A program made the translations under genes and the position numbers. From Eggerthellaceae bacterium (GTDB lineage: Bacteria; Actinomycetota; Coriobacteriia; Coriobacteriales; Eggerthellaceae), in NCBI GenBank assembly GCA_017559045.1, contig JAFYTB010000270.1, positions 1 to 22,364 of the forward strand: a DNA stretch of 22,364 nucleotides. The letters are read 5' to 3'. The notes under the pieces are model-generated. The model saw nothing but the letters and a program-made list of their open reading frames with translations, was not told the DNA's origin and did not search any database. The stretch's first letter is position 1. Every line of letters starts with the position of its first letter. Shown here piece after piece: positions 6,321-12,930 of this stretch.

Positions 6321-8711
6321 ATGGCTGATAAGAAGGAAGCAAAGGCTGGATCTTCGGATCTGCTCAATCTTTCTCGAAATGGCTACTCTAATCGTGGTCG
6401 CGCCAGCAGGAATAAGGCGAGTGTTGTAAGCATTGTTTGGAAGGTTCTTGTTGGCCTTTTTGCGCTTGTGCTTGCAGCATGCTGCATCGGTGCATTTGCC
6501 GTCATCAACATGTGTGAAGACTGGCTCGATGATCTTCCGGATTACACCAATGCCGATGCATTCAACACTATTGAGCCGACCTTGGTTTACGCGGCTGACG
6601 GCGAGACGCTTCTTGCTGAGTTCACTCTTGAGAACCGCACTCCGCTTGACTCGCTTGAGCAGATTAGCCCTTATGTGACTGAGGGTACCGTGGCCACCGA
6701 GGACGAGCGTTTCTATGAGCATAACGGCGTCGACCTTCTTGGCATCGGTCGTGCTGTCCTCAACAATCTTATGGGCGGAACCCTTGAGGGTGCGTCTACC
6801 ATTACTCAGCAGCTTGTCAGAAACACCATCCTGGCTGACGAGATGACCGATATCAGCCTTAAGCGTAAGGTGCGCGAGGCCTACATCGCTATCGAGATGG
6901 AGAAGATCTACAGCAAGGAAGATATTCTCCTCATGTATCTGAACACCATTAACTATGGTGCCGGATCCTACGGTATCGAGGCTGCTGCAGAGCGTTATTA
7001 CTCGAAGCACGCTATTGATCTGACGCTCGAGGAAGCCTCTATGCTTATCGGCATTCCTCAGTCTCCGTCCTACAACAACCCGCTTTACTATCCCGAGAAT
7101 GCCGACAACAGGCAGTGGGTTGTTCTTAACCGCATGGTCAACTATGGCTGCATCTCCCAGGAAGAGGCTGATGCGGCAAATGCTGCAGAGCTTGCGCTCG
7201 ATCCCACCGAGCCCTCTGTCGATGGCTTTATCAAGTATCCCTACTTTGCCAGCTACATCCGCGATAGCCTTATCAATGATTACGACCTTGGTACCGACAC
7301 CCTGTTCAAGGGTGGCCTGACGGTCTATACGTCGCTTGATGTTGAGGCGCAGAAGCAGGCTGAGGCTGCCGCTCGAAAGGTCGAGAAGGAGATCAGCAGC
7401 GACCTCTCTGTTGCTCTGACTGCCGTCGATCCTGACAACGGCTTTATCGTCGCTATGGTTGGCGGTAAGGACTTCTATAAGAATCAGTGGAATCTTGCAT
7501 CTCAGGGTGCTCGCCAGGCTGGCTCTTCGTTCAAGACCTTCACGCTGATTGCTGCTCTTGAGCAGGGCATCTCTCCCTATACCGAAGTTGACTGCGGTAA
7601 GTGGGTCGAGGTTTACGGAACCCGTATTAGCAATATTTACGGCACCCACTATGGAATTCGTAGCATTAAGAGCGCATTCCAGGTGTCTTCTAATACCGGT
7701 TTTGTCAGGCTTTGTCTTGCCGTAACGCCTGAGGCTGTTATTGAAACCGCGCATCGCATGGGCATCAAGGGTGATCTTCCCAATGCCGTCAGCGTTACGC
7801 TTGGTACGGGTGACGTTACCACCCTCGAGATGGCTGGTGCGTACGCCACCATCGCTTCCGGTGGTATCCATTATGAGCCGACCGGTATCGTTAAGGTTAT
7901 CGATCGTGACGGCAACATTCTCCTTGATAATACCGAGCGCGAGGGCGAGCGCGTTCTTAGCCCCGAGGTTGCCTTTGCTGCTACCGACTGCCTGAGGGCT
8001 GTCGTTTCTGGTGGTACCGGTGGAAATGCCCGCCTCAACAACGGCCAGCCTGTTGGTGGTAAGACCGGTACTTCCGAGGGCTATAACGACAGCTGGTTCT
8101 GCGGTATTACGCCTCAGCTTTCCTGCTCTGTCTGGATTGGCGATCCCCATAATGTTGCTAGCGTACCTCGCAATGTCAATGCGGCTCGCGTGTTCGGCAT
8201 CTTCATGAATGATTATCTTGAGGGTCGTGCTATTGAGCAGTTCCCGAAGGCGGACAACCCGAAGTACACCAGGTTCTTCAGCAACACCGACCTCGATGTC
8301 CCTGGTCTTGTTGGATACAAGGATCCCAGTGAGGCCCCTGACCTTAAGGGTATGACTCTCGAGCAGGCCAAGGCTGCCCTCGAGAAAGAGAAGTACCAGT
8401 TCAAGGTACAGGAGGAGTTTGATCCCGAGGTTCCTGCAGGTACCGTTATTGGTCAGAAGCCCGATGGCGATTTCGTTGTCATTCTGATTTCCAAGGGTCC
8501 TGATCCTGAGGCTCCTGTGGAACCGGAGCCTGGTACGCCTGATCCTGGCGCTCCCGACCCGGGCACACCTGATCCTGGCGCTCCCGACCCGGGCACACCT
8601 GATCCTGGCGCTCCCGACCCGGGCACACCTGATCCTGCTCCTCAGCCTGATCCTACGCCGCAGCCCGATCCTGGTGCTGGCGGCGGCGGAGAGGCTCCTG
8701 TAGTCGAGTAA
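6321..8711 (+). CDS. Class A penicillin-binding protein (transglycosylase/transpeptidase) with PASTA domain and Pro-rich tail
   Basis: A bifunctional peptidoglycan synthase of 796 residues. A basic cytoplasmic N-terminus (1-34) and one membrane anchor (about 35-63) are followed by the glycosyltransferase family 51 domain, with TEDERF-x2-H (126-133, catalytic Glu127) and STITQQLVRN (159-168). The transpeptidase domain has SSFK (402-405, nucleophile Ser402), SSN (456-458) and KTGTS (581-585). One PASTA domain (about 672-727) comes next. The last ~70 residues are a low-complexity Pro/Asp/Gly/Thr tail built on PDPGAPDPGT repeats, ending in a glycine run. The ATG at 6321 has GAGGA upstream. It resembles the PonA/Pbp1a type of Gram-positive bacteria. 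The tail probably spans or interacts with the cell wall (inference). A hairpin terminator follows the stop. Confidence 0.95.
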   Translation: MADKKEAKAGSSDLLNLSRNGYSNRGRASRNKASVVSIVWKVLVGLFALVLAACCIGAFAVINMCEDWLDDLPDYTNADAFNTIEPTLVYAADGETLLAEFTLENRTPLDSLEQISPYVTEGTVATEDERFYEHNGVDLLGIGRAVLNNLMGGTLEGASTITQQLVRNTILADEMTDISLKRKVREAYIAIEMEKIYSKEDILLMYLNTINYGAGSYGIEAAAERYYSKHAIDLTLEEASMLIGIPQSPSYNNPLYYPENADNRQWVVLNRMVNYGCISQEEADAANAAELALDPTEPSVDGFIKYPYFASYIRDSLINDYDLGTDTLFKGGLTVYTSLDVEAQKQAEAAARKVEKEISSDLSVALTAVDPDNGFIVAMVGGKDFYKNQWNLASQGARQAGSSFKTFTLIAALEQGISPYTEVDCGKWVEVYGTRISNIYGTHYGIRSIKSAFQVSSNTGFVRLCLAVTPEAVIETAHRMGIKGDLPNAVSVTLGTGDVTTLEMAGAYATIASGGIHYEPTGIVKVIDRDGNILLDNTEREGERVLSPEVAFAATDCLRAVVSGGTGGNARLNNGQPVGGKTGTSEGYNDSWFCGITPQLSCSVWIGDPHNVASVPRNVNAARVFGIFMNDYLEGRAIEQFPKADNPKYTRFFSNTDLDVPGLVGYKDPSEAPDLKGMTLEQAKAALEKEKYQFKVQEEFDPEVPAGTVIGQKPDGDFVVILISKGPDPEAPVEPEPGTPDPGAPDPGTPDPGAPDPGTPDPGAPDPGTPDPAPQPDPTPQPDPGAGGGGEAPVVE
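8538..8637 (+). repeat. Perfect 30-bp tandem repeat inside the PBP tail
   Basis: A 100-bp tract with exact 30-bp period (about 3.3 copies; full units at 8541, 8571 and 8601), each encoding ten residues of the type DPGAPDPGTP. The copies are identical at every base, including synonymous positions. Flanking sequence encodes similar peptide with different codons, so the tract probably expanded recently by slippage or unequal recombination. Copy number stays in frame whatever it is. Confidence 0.97.
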
Positions 8712-8734
8712 ATCTCGGTATTCTAAATTAGTTG

Positions 8735-8782
8735 CAACCCCGTGCTCCTAGGCTAATGGGCCTTTTGAGCATGGGGTTGTTT
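8735..8782 (+). terminator. Probable terminator of the PBP gene
   Basis: A 13-bp stem (CAACCCCGTGCTC at 8735-8747 with GAGCATGGGGTTG at 8767-8779, one G-U pair) encloses a 19-nt loop that can itself form a small AGGC/GCCT hairpin. It is followed by only TTT, so the U-tract is poor. It sits 24 bp after the PBP stop. Called from stem strength and position. Confidence 0.6.
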
Positions 8783-8874
8783 GCTATTCCGTCTATATAT
8801 TTACTTAAAGAGGGATTCTCCGCATCGGTGTCTATGTTTCTTTGGCTTTATTACCGCGTTACGAAAAGCGGGCA

Positions 8875-8918
8875 AACGAAAAACAGGCCTTCCGTCGTCG
8901 ACGGAAGGCCTGTTCGTT
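8875..8918 (-). terminator. Strong hairpin terminator for degV, probably bidirectional
   Basis: A perfect 15-bp stem with a 3-nt loop (AACAGGCCTTCCGTC at 8882-8896 and its complement at 8900-8914). Read on the minus strand it is followed directly by TTTTTCGTTT, a good Rho-independent U-tract, about 35 nt after the degV stop. On the plus strand the trailing sequence is TTCGTTCTGTTT, weaker but T-rich, so it may also back up termination of the PBP transcript. Confidence 0.85.
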
Positions 8919-8947
8919 CTGTTTAAGAGTATGTTGTCAGTTGCCTT

Positions 8948-9802
8948 TTACTCTGCTGCGATCAGTGCGACGCCGTAAGAGCCGGGGCCACAATGAGAAG
9001 AGATGACGCAGCCAGTGTTAACCCAGTCGATCTCCTTGAAGCCAGCTTCCTTCATGCGGTTGTAAGCCATCTCTTGGATGCTCTCGGAAATACCCTCGTT
9101 CCTGATGAGGATGACGCGGGTGGTATCGGGATTGTTCTCGGAAAGGAATGCGTCAGTTGCCTGGGCGCATGCCTTTTCCATGGAGCCACGCATCTTCTTG
9201 GTAGCGATGAGCTTACCATCGACGATCTCGACAACAGGCTTAATGCGGAGCAGCTGTGCGCCGAGGTATGCGCCGTTGCTCAGTCGACCGCCAGCGCGCA
9301 GGAACTCCAGGCCACCGGGGATGAACATCATGCGAACCTGCTTGATCTGGTTGTTGATGTAAGCAACAAGTTCGTCGATGCTGACATCGGGGTTAGACTC
9401 CAGGAAGCGTGCGACGTTGGTGACGACGAGGCCCTGACCAGAGGAGACGCTCTTGGTGTCAATGGCGGTAACGTAGTCGCGGTCCTGCGCTGCGATGAGC
9501 GCAGATTCATAAGAGCAAGTGGTGCATGCGGAGTAGGCGAGGTAGACGATGTGCGCCTCGGGCTCTTCCTCATGAATGCGATCAAACAGCGTGAAGAAAT
9601 CCTGCGGAGTACAACCGCTCGTGCGGGGGAGCTCGCCCGTCTTCTCGTAGTGGCGGAAGATATCAGATGCGGGGAAGGTGCCGTCATCGAGGCTCGTGCC
9701 GCTGAAGCTAACGTGCATGGGCGCAATGTAGATTCCGTAGCGCTCGGCAACTTCCGGAGTAATGTCGCTGCCAGACTCTGCAACGATGACAAATTTCTTC
9801 AT
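8948..9802 (-). CDS. DegV family protein (fatty-acid-binding, FakB-like)
   Basis: A 284-residue DegV protein, the normal family length. DegV/FakB proteins hold a single fatty acid and, where FakA is present, present it for phosphorylation. Family features are an N-terminal start near AESGSD (8-13), the lipid head-group TS pair (61-62), GGRLSNG (171-177), KP (189-190) and the C-terminal HCGPGSYGVA (270-279). The usual second serine motif is replaced by AYSACTTCSY (90-99), which adds two cysteines. The start at 9802 has GAGGGGA about 9 nt upstream. It lies downstream of the MscS gene on the same strand, with 105 bp between and its own candidate -10 box. No fakA is seen here, so the lipid role is by family only. 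Confidence 0.9.
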   Translation of the reverse strand: MKKFVIVAESGSDITPEVAERYGIYIAPMHVSFSGTSLDDGTFPASDIFRHYEKTGELPRTSGCTPQDFFTLFDRIHEEEPEAHIVYLAYSACTTCSYESALIAAQDRDYVTAIDTKSVSSGQGLVVTNVARFLESNPDVSIDELVAYINNQIKQVRMMFIPGGLEFLRAGGRLSNGAYLGAQLLRIKPVVEIVDGKLIATKKMRGSMEKACAQATDAFLSENNPDTTRVILIRNEGISESIQEMAYNRMKEAGFKEIDWVNTGCVISSHCGPGSYGVALIAAE

Positions 9803-9849
9803 GGATGTAGTTCCCCTCGTCTTTTCAGGCGATTTGCAATGAGGTTTTT

Positions 9850-9855
9850 ATTATA
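9850..9855 (-). promoter_or_regulatory. Candidate -10 element of degV promoter
   Basis: On the minus strand a perfect TATAAT lies about 48 bp upstream of the degV start, within an AT-rich stretch of the mscS-degV gap. No good -35 hexamer is found 16-18 bp further up, so this is a suggestion only. Confidence 0.4.
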
Positions 9856-9907
9856 TCTAAAACGGTTATCGAAAACCCTGAGCGTAGATATTCATAATCT
9901 TTTCGCA

Positions 9908-10732
9908 TTAAACTGCAGGTGAGAAGGGGGATGCGCCGGTGTTTTGCGTCAGTAGCAAGGACGTGTCGTCGGCGATGGTAATGCCCTCGATAGCAAGTTC
10001 TTTAACCACAAGAGAGCGTAGGGCTCGTTGTGCCGCAACGCGATCAACGGGTTTGCTTTCGATAACGAGAATATGGATAGCTGCCGAGTCGTCATATTCA
10101 TCGATGAAGGAGTATCGGCTCGATTCGATAATATCGATGGCCTCCGGCGCTTTTTCACAGCAATTTTTGAGGATCTCCTCGGCTTTAAAAGGATTTGTTC
10201 GGTAAGAAATGGGTACGCGAACGACCGAAACGCGAGACGCTACTTCGACTTCGTGAAGGTTCCTGTTGCTGATTGCGACAACTGAATTGTCGGCAATATT
10301 GCGAATCTTAGTGGTCTGAGGGGTGGCAGAAATAACTTCTCCCTGGATGCCGCGGTAAATTAGAACGTCGCCTACGCGGAAGAAGCCGTCGGTCACAATA
10401 TGGACGCCCATAATGACATCTTCAAGGCCAGTTTGGAGGGCGAAGCCAAGGACGATTCCGACGATGCCGAGGCTTGCGGCCATCGGTCCAACTTCAACGC
10501 CATGGATTTGCAAAATGACGAGTACGGTAACCGCAATGAGCGCGTACTTGATAATCGTGTGCAGGTTTCTGGCAACACGACGATGCATTGCCTTGCGCTC
10601 GTTTTCGTCGCCGGCTTTGTCCCAGCGTCGATAGGCTTTGTTGATTGCAAACCAGAATACGAGAACGACGCAGATGACGACGATGCTCCAGAACCAGTTC
10701 GTCACCATGTCCATTTTCAGTATGTCGGTCAT
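9908..10732 (-). CDS. Small-conductance mechanosensitive channel, MscS family
   Basis: A membrane pore of 274 residues that opens under turgor stress. Three hydrophobic helices match the minimal MscS topology: about 13-30, 61-77 and 84-103. The last is the Gly/Ala-rich pore helix ending in GFALQ, and the conserved FRVGD motif (118-122) opens the beta domain (about 115-170), which includes a family-typical SNRNL (155-159). A cytosolic alpha/beta region completes the protein. The length is close to that of E. coli MscS (286). The start at 10732 has GAAAGGG about 10 nt upstream. It is transcribed away from the hydrogenase operon and may be followed by degV as a two-gene unit, though degV has a candidate promoter of its own. 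Confidence 0.92.
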   Translation of the reverse strand: MTDILKMDMVTNWFWSIVVICVVLVFWFAINKAYRRWDKAGDENERKAMHRRVARNLHTIIKYALIAVTVLVILQIHGVEVGPMAASLGIVGIVLGFALQTGLEDVIMGVHIVTDGFFRVGDVLIYRGIQGEVISATPQTTKIRNIADNSVVAISNRNLHEVEVASRVSVVRVPISYRTNPFKAEEILKNCCEKAPEAIDIIESSRYSFIDEYDDSAAIHILVIESKPVDRVAAQRALRSLVVKELAIEGITIADDTSLLLTQNTGASPFSPAV

Positions 10733-11091
10733 GAGCTCGCGGCCCTTTCTATACGACTGTGAATCAATGAGGTTGTGAATGTTTCCCGTTGCGTCGAAAC
10801 GCGAAGTAGCTGTCTAAGCAGCGTAGGCTAACGGTCCTTCGACGGGTTGTGATCTGTTTCCTCATCATCAATAGCGGACATTTTATCGTTTGAGAAAGTG
10901 CAGTTATATCTTGTTGGGGTGAAGGGTGTCATGGGCGCGTCAATACGCCCAGCAAGTTAGACCTTTTTCGCAATGACACGCAATTTTTCGACGATTCCAA
11001 GTAGAGTGTGCCGAGAAGAAAATCTGCTTGGAAATGCGACAGATAAACCTCCGTCCCTTATCTGTCACATATGTGAGAGGGGGTCATTCCC
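10733..11091. promoter_or_regulatory. Divergent mscS / hydrogenase intergenic region
   Basis: A 359-bp stretch without a credible gene. The left half (10733-10920) holds two direct TGTGAAT copies (10758-10764, 10774-10780) and a further TTGTGA at 10847, none arranged as a palindrome. TTATAT at 10904-10909 is a possible -10 for the hydrogenase genes but lacks a good -35. The right half is the array of inverted repeats listed separately. The ribosome site GAGAGGGGG (11075-11083) serves the GTG at 11092. Confidence 0.5.
10926..11076 (+). promoter_or_regulatory. Array of inverted repeats upstream of hydrogenase operon (candidate structured leader or operators)
   Basis: Four consecutive dyads lie directly before the ribosome site. 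(A) GTGTCAT (10926-10932) pairs with ATGACAC (10973-10979) and encloses GGGCG/CGCCC (10933-10937, 10946-10950). (B) TTCCAAGTAGA (10995-11005) pairs with TCTGCTTGGAA (11023-11033), 11 bp with one wobble. (C) GACAGATAA (11038-11046) pairs with TTATCTGTC (11058-11066), 9 bp perfect. (D) TCACATATGTGA (11065-11076) is a 12-bp perfect palindrome. C and D share two bases. No U-tract follows B or C, so they are not simple terminators. They could be RNA helices or protein operators. Confidence 0.55.
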
Positions 11092-12930
11092 GTGGGCATG
11101 ATTACGATGGGAGGACGCACGGCGACCGATATACGCGTGGGCGAGTTCCTCGATTCCTTCGTCAAGCGTGTGGAAGCTATGCCTTTGGGCACCTGTCCGA
11201 TTGCCGTACAGCTCTCGCTTCTCCAAGCCTCCTCTGTTCAGACATGCGGTAAATGCACGCCTTGCTATGCGGGAATTCCTCGTATTGAGGAGCTTCTGGG
11301 ACGCGTGCTTCTTTATGAAGCCACATCCGCTGATCTTGCTGAGATCCGTCGTTTGGCAGCCCTTCTCCGCGATACCGCCGACTGTGCTGTTGGCTACAAT
11401 GCTGGCGATGTGCTGTTGCGCGGACTCGAGGAATTTAAGGAGGAATACGCCTCCCATATCGAAAGCGCAGCATGCTGCGACGGCGTCGAGCAAGCTATTC
11501 CGTGTGTTACCGGATGCCCTGCTCATGTGAACGTGCCTGGCTATATTTCGCTGGTTCATGAAGGGGATTGCGCGGGAGCAATTGGGCTTATTCGCAAGGA
11601 TAATCCGTTCCCTACGGCTTGTGCGCTCGTGTGCGAGCATCCCTGTGAGCATCGCTGCCGTCGCACAATCGTTGACGCCCCTCTTAACATTCGTGGTATT
11701 AAGAAGTTTGCGGTTGATTCTGTGGCTGCCGACAGCGTCCCCACGCCTGAATGTGCTGCGAAGACGGGTCGTCGTGTTGCTGTCATCGGCGGTGGTCCTT
11801 CAGGCTTGACCTGCGCTTACTATCTCGCCCTTATGGGGCATGAAGTTGTTGTTTATGAGGCTCGTAAAGCACTTGGCGGCATGATGCGTTACGGCATTCC
11901 TGCGTATCGCTTCCCGCGCGAGCGTCTTGACGAGGACATTCGGGCCATTCTTTCTGCTGGTGATATTCGAGTCGAGCTCGAACATCGCATTGATCGTGCT
12001 GAGATGGCCAAGATCTTCGACGAGTTCGACGCCGTTTATGTTGCAATTGGTGCTCAGGGTGGCAAGACGCTTGCCATTGATGGCTCCGATGCTCGGGGCG
12101 TCGAATCTGCCGTCGATTTACTTGGGCGTATTGGTGACGGCGACTACCCCGATTTCACGGGAAAGAACGTTGCTGTCATTGGCGGAGGCAACGTAGCTAT
12201 GGATTGCGCCCGCACTGCCGTGCGCGCTGGGGCGAAAAATGTAACGGTTGCATATCGTCGCCGCCTTGAGGATATGACTGCGCTTCCCGAGGAAGTTGAG
12301 GCGGCTATTGCCGAGGGCGTCGAGATGATGACGCTACAATCGCCGGTTCGCATTGAGAAGGATGAGGCGGGTTGTGCACGAGCTCTTGTTCTGCAACCGC
12401 AATATATTGGTGCGGTTAAGAGGGGCCGTCCTGCTCCCGTCACGGCCTCCAAGCCTGAAGTGAGCATCGATGCCGATATTGTTCTGATTGCGGTTGGTCA
12501 GGATGTCCAGAGCGCTTCTTTCGAAGAGTTTGGTATGGGCGTAAAGGGATCGTATTTCCTGGCCGACGAGTTTCTTCGCTCTGAAGGTTGTGAAGGCGTG
12601 TTTGTTGGCGGTGACTGCCAGACTGGTCCGAAGACCGTCATCATGGCGATTGCTGCAGGTAAGGTTGCTGCGCGCAACATCGATGACTATCTGGGCTTCA
12701 GTCATGAACTTGATTGTGGTGTCACGCCTCCGCCTGCTCGACTTAACGATCGAACCGCGTACGGTCGCGTGAATATTGCAGAACGCCCCGCACGTGAGCG
12801 TAAATGCGATTTTGAATGCGTTGAAGAGCCCATGAGTCATGAGGAAGCCATGCAGGAGTGCGGACGTTGTCTTCGCTGTGACCATTACGGTGTGGGCGCG
12901 CTGAACGGAAAGGGGCTGGGTCAATGGTAA
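11092..12930 (+). CDS. GltD/NfnL-like FAD- and NAD(P)H-binding iron-sulfur oxidoreductase with N-terminal NuoF-type 4Fe-4S domain (hydrogenase partner)
   Basis: A 612-residue flavoprotein predicted to pass electrons between NAD(P)H and the hydrogenase encoded next. The N-terminus (about 50-128) matches the C-terminal Fe-S domain of NADH dehydrogenase NuoF/HydB: C52, C55, C58 and C98. It lacks the FMN/NADH-binding part of NuoF. Next comes a GltD/dihydropyrimidine-dehydrogenase-type double 4Fe-4S domain (C138, C142, C177, C181, C185, C189), then an FAD loop VIGGGPSG (231-238) and a second dinucleotide loop IGGGNVAMD (363-371). The C-terminus has C590-x2-C593-x2-C596, possibly another cluster site. 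The start is GTG 11092, with GAGAGGGGG 8 nt upstream; ATG 11098 is an alternative. It overlaps hydA by 7 nt. The choice between NADH and NADPH cannot be read with certainty. Confidence 0.88.
   Translation: MGMITMGGRTATDIRVGEFLDSFVKRVEAMPLGTCPIAVQLSLLQASSVQTCGKCTPCYAGIPRIEELLGRVLLYEATSADLAEIRRLAALLRDTADCAVGYNAGDVLLRGLEEFKEEYASHIESAACCDGVEQAIPCVTGCPAHVNVPGYISLVHEGDCAGAIGLIRKDNPFPTACALVCEHPCEHRCRRTIVDAPLNIRGIKKFAVDSVAADSVPTPECAAKTGRRVAVIGGGPSGLTCAYYLALMGHEVVVYEARKALGGMMRYGIPAYRFPRERLDEDIRAILSAGDIRVELEHRIDRAEMAKIFDEFDAVYVAIGAQGGKTLAIDGSDARGVESAVDLLGRIGDGDYPDFTGKNVAVIGGGNVAMDCARTAVRAGAKNVTVAYRRRLEDMTALPEEVEAAIAEGVEMMTLQSPVRIEKDEAGCARALVLQPQYIGAVKRGRPAPVTASKPEVSIDADIVLIAVGQDVQSASFEEFGMGVKGSYFLADEFLRSEGCEGVFVGGDCQTGPKTVIMAIAAGKVAARNIDDYLGFSHELDCGVTPPPARLNDRTAYGRVNIAERPARERKCDFECVEEPMSHEEAMQECGRCLRCDHYGVGALNGKGLGQW

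Noticed and set aside
6219..8150. Very long open frame (643 codons) antisense to the PBP gene
   Set aside because: It is the mirror of a strongly codon-biased gene; its translation has no recognisable domain and is rich in residues typical of antisense frames. The sense strand has complete catalytic motifs.
8538..8637. Period-30 repeat considered as a CRISPR array
   Set aside because: The units abut with no unique spacers and are in frame with the PBP coding sequence.
8732..8978. Two small plus-strand frames (64 and 65 codons) between the PBP gene and degV, one with a hydrophobic stretch
   Set aside because: They overlap both terminator hairpins, have no good ribosome site and one runs into degV.
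10758..10852. Rex- or CRP-like half-sites (TGTGAAT twice, TTGTGA once) in the mscS-hydrogenase gap
   Set aside because: The copies are direct, not inverted, with no matching TTCACA arm at the right spacing, so no operator is called.
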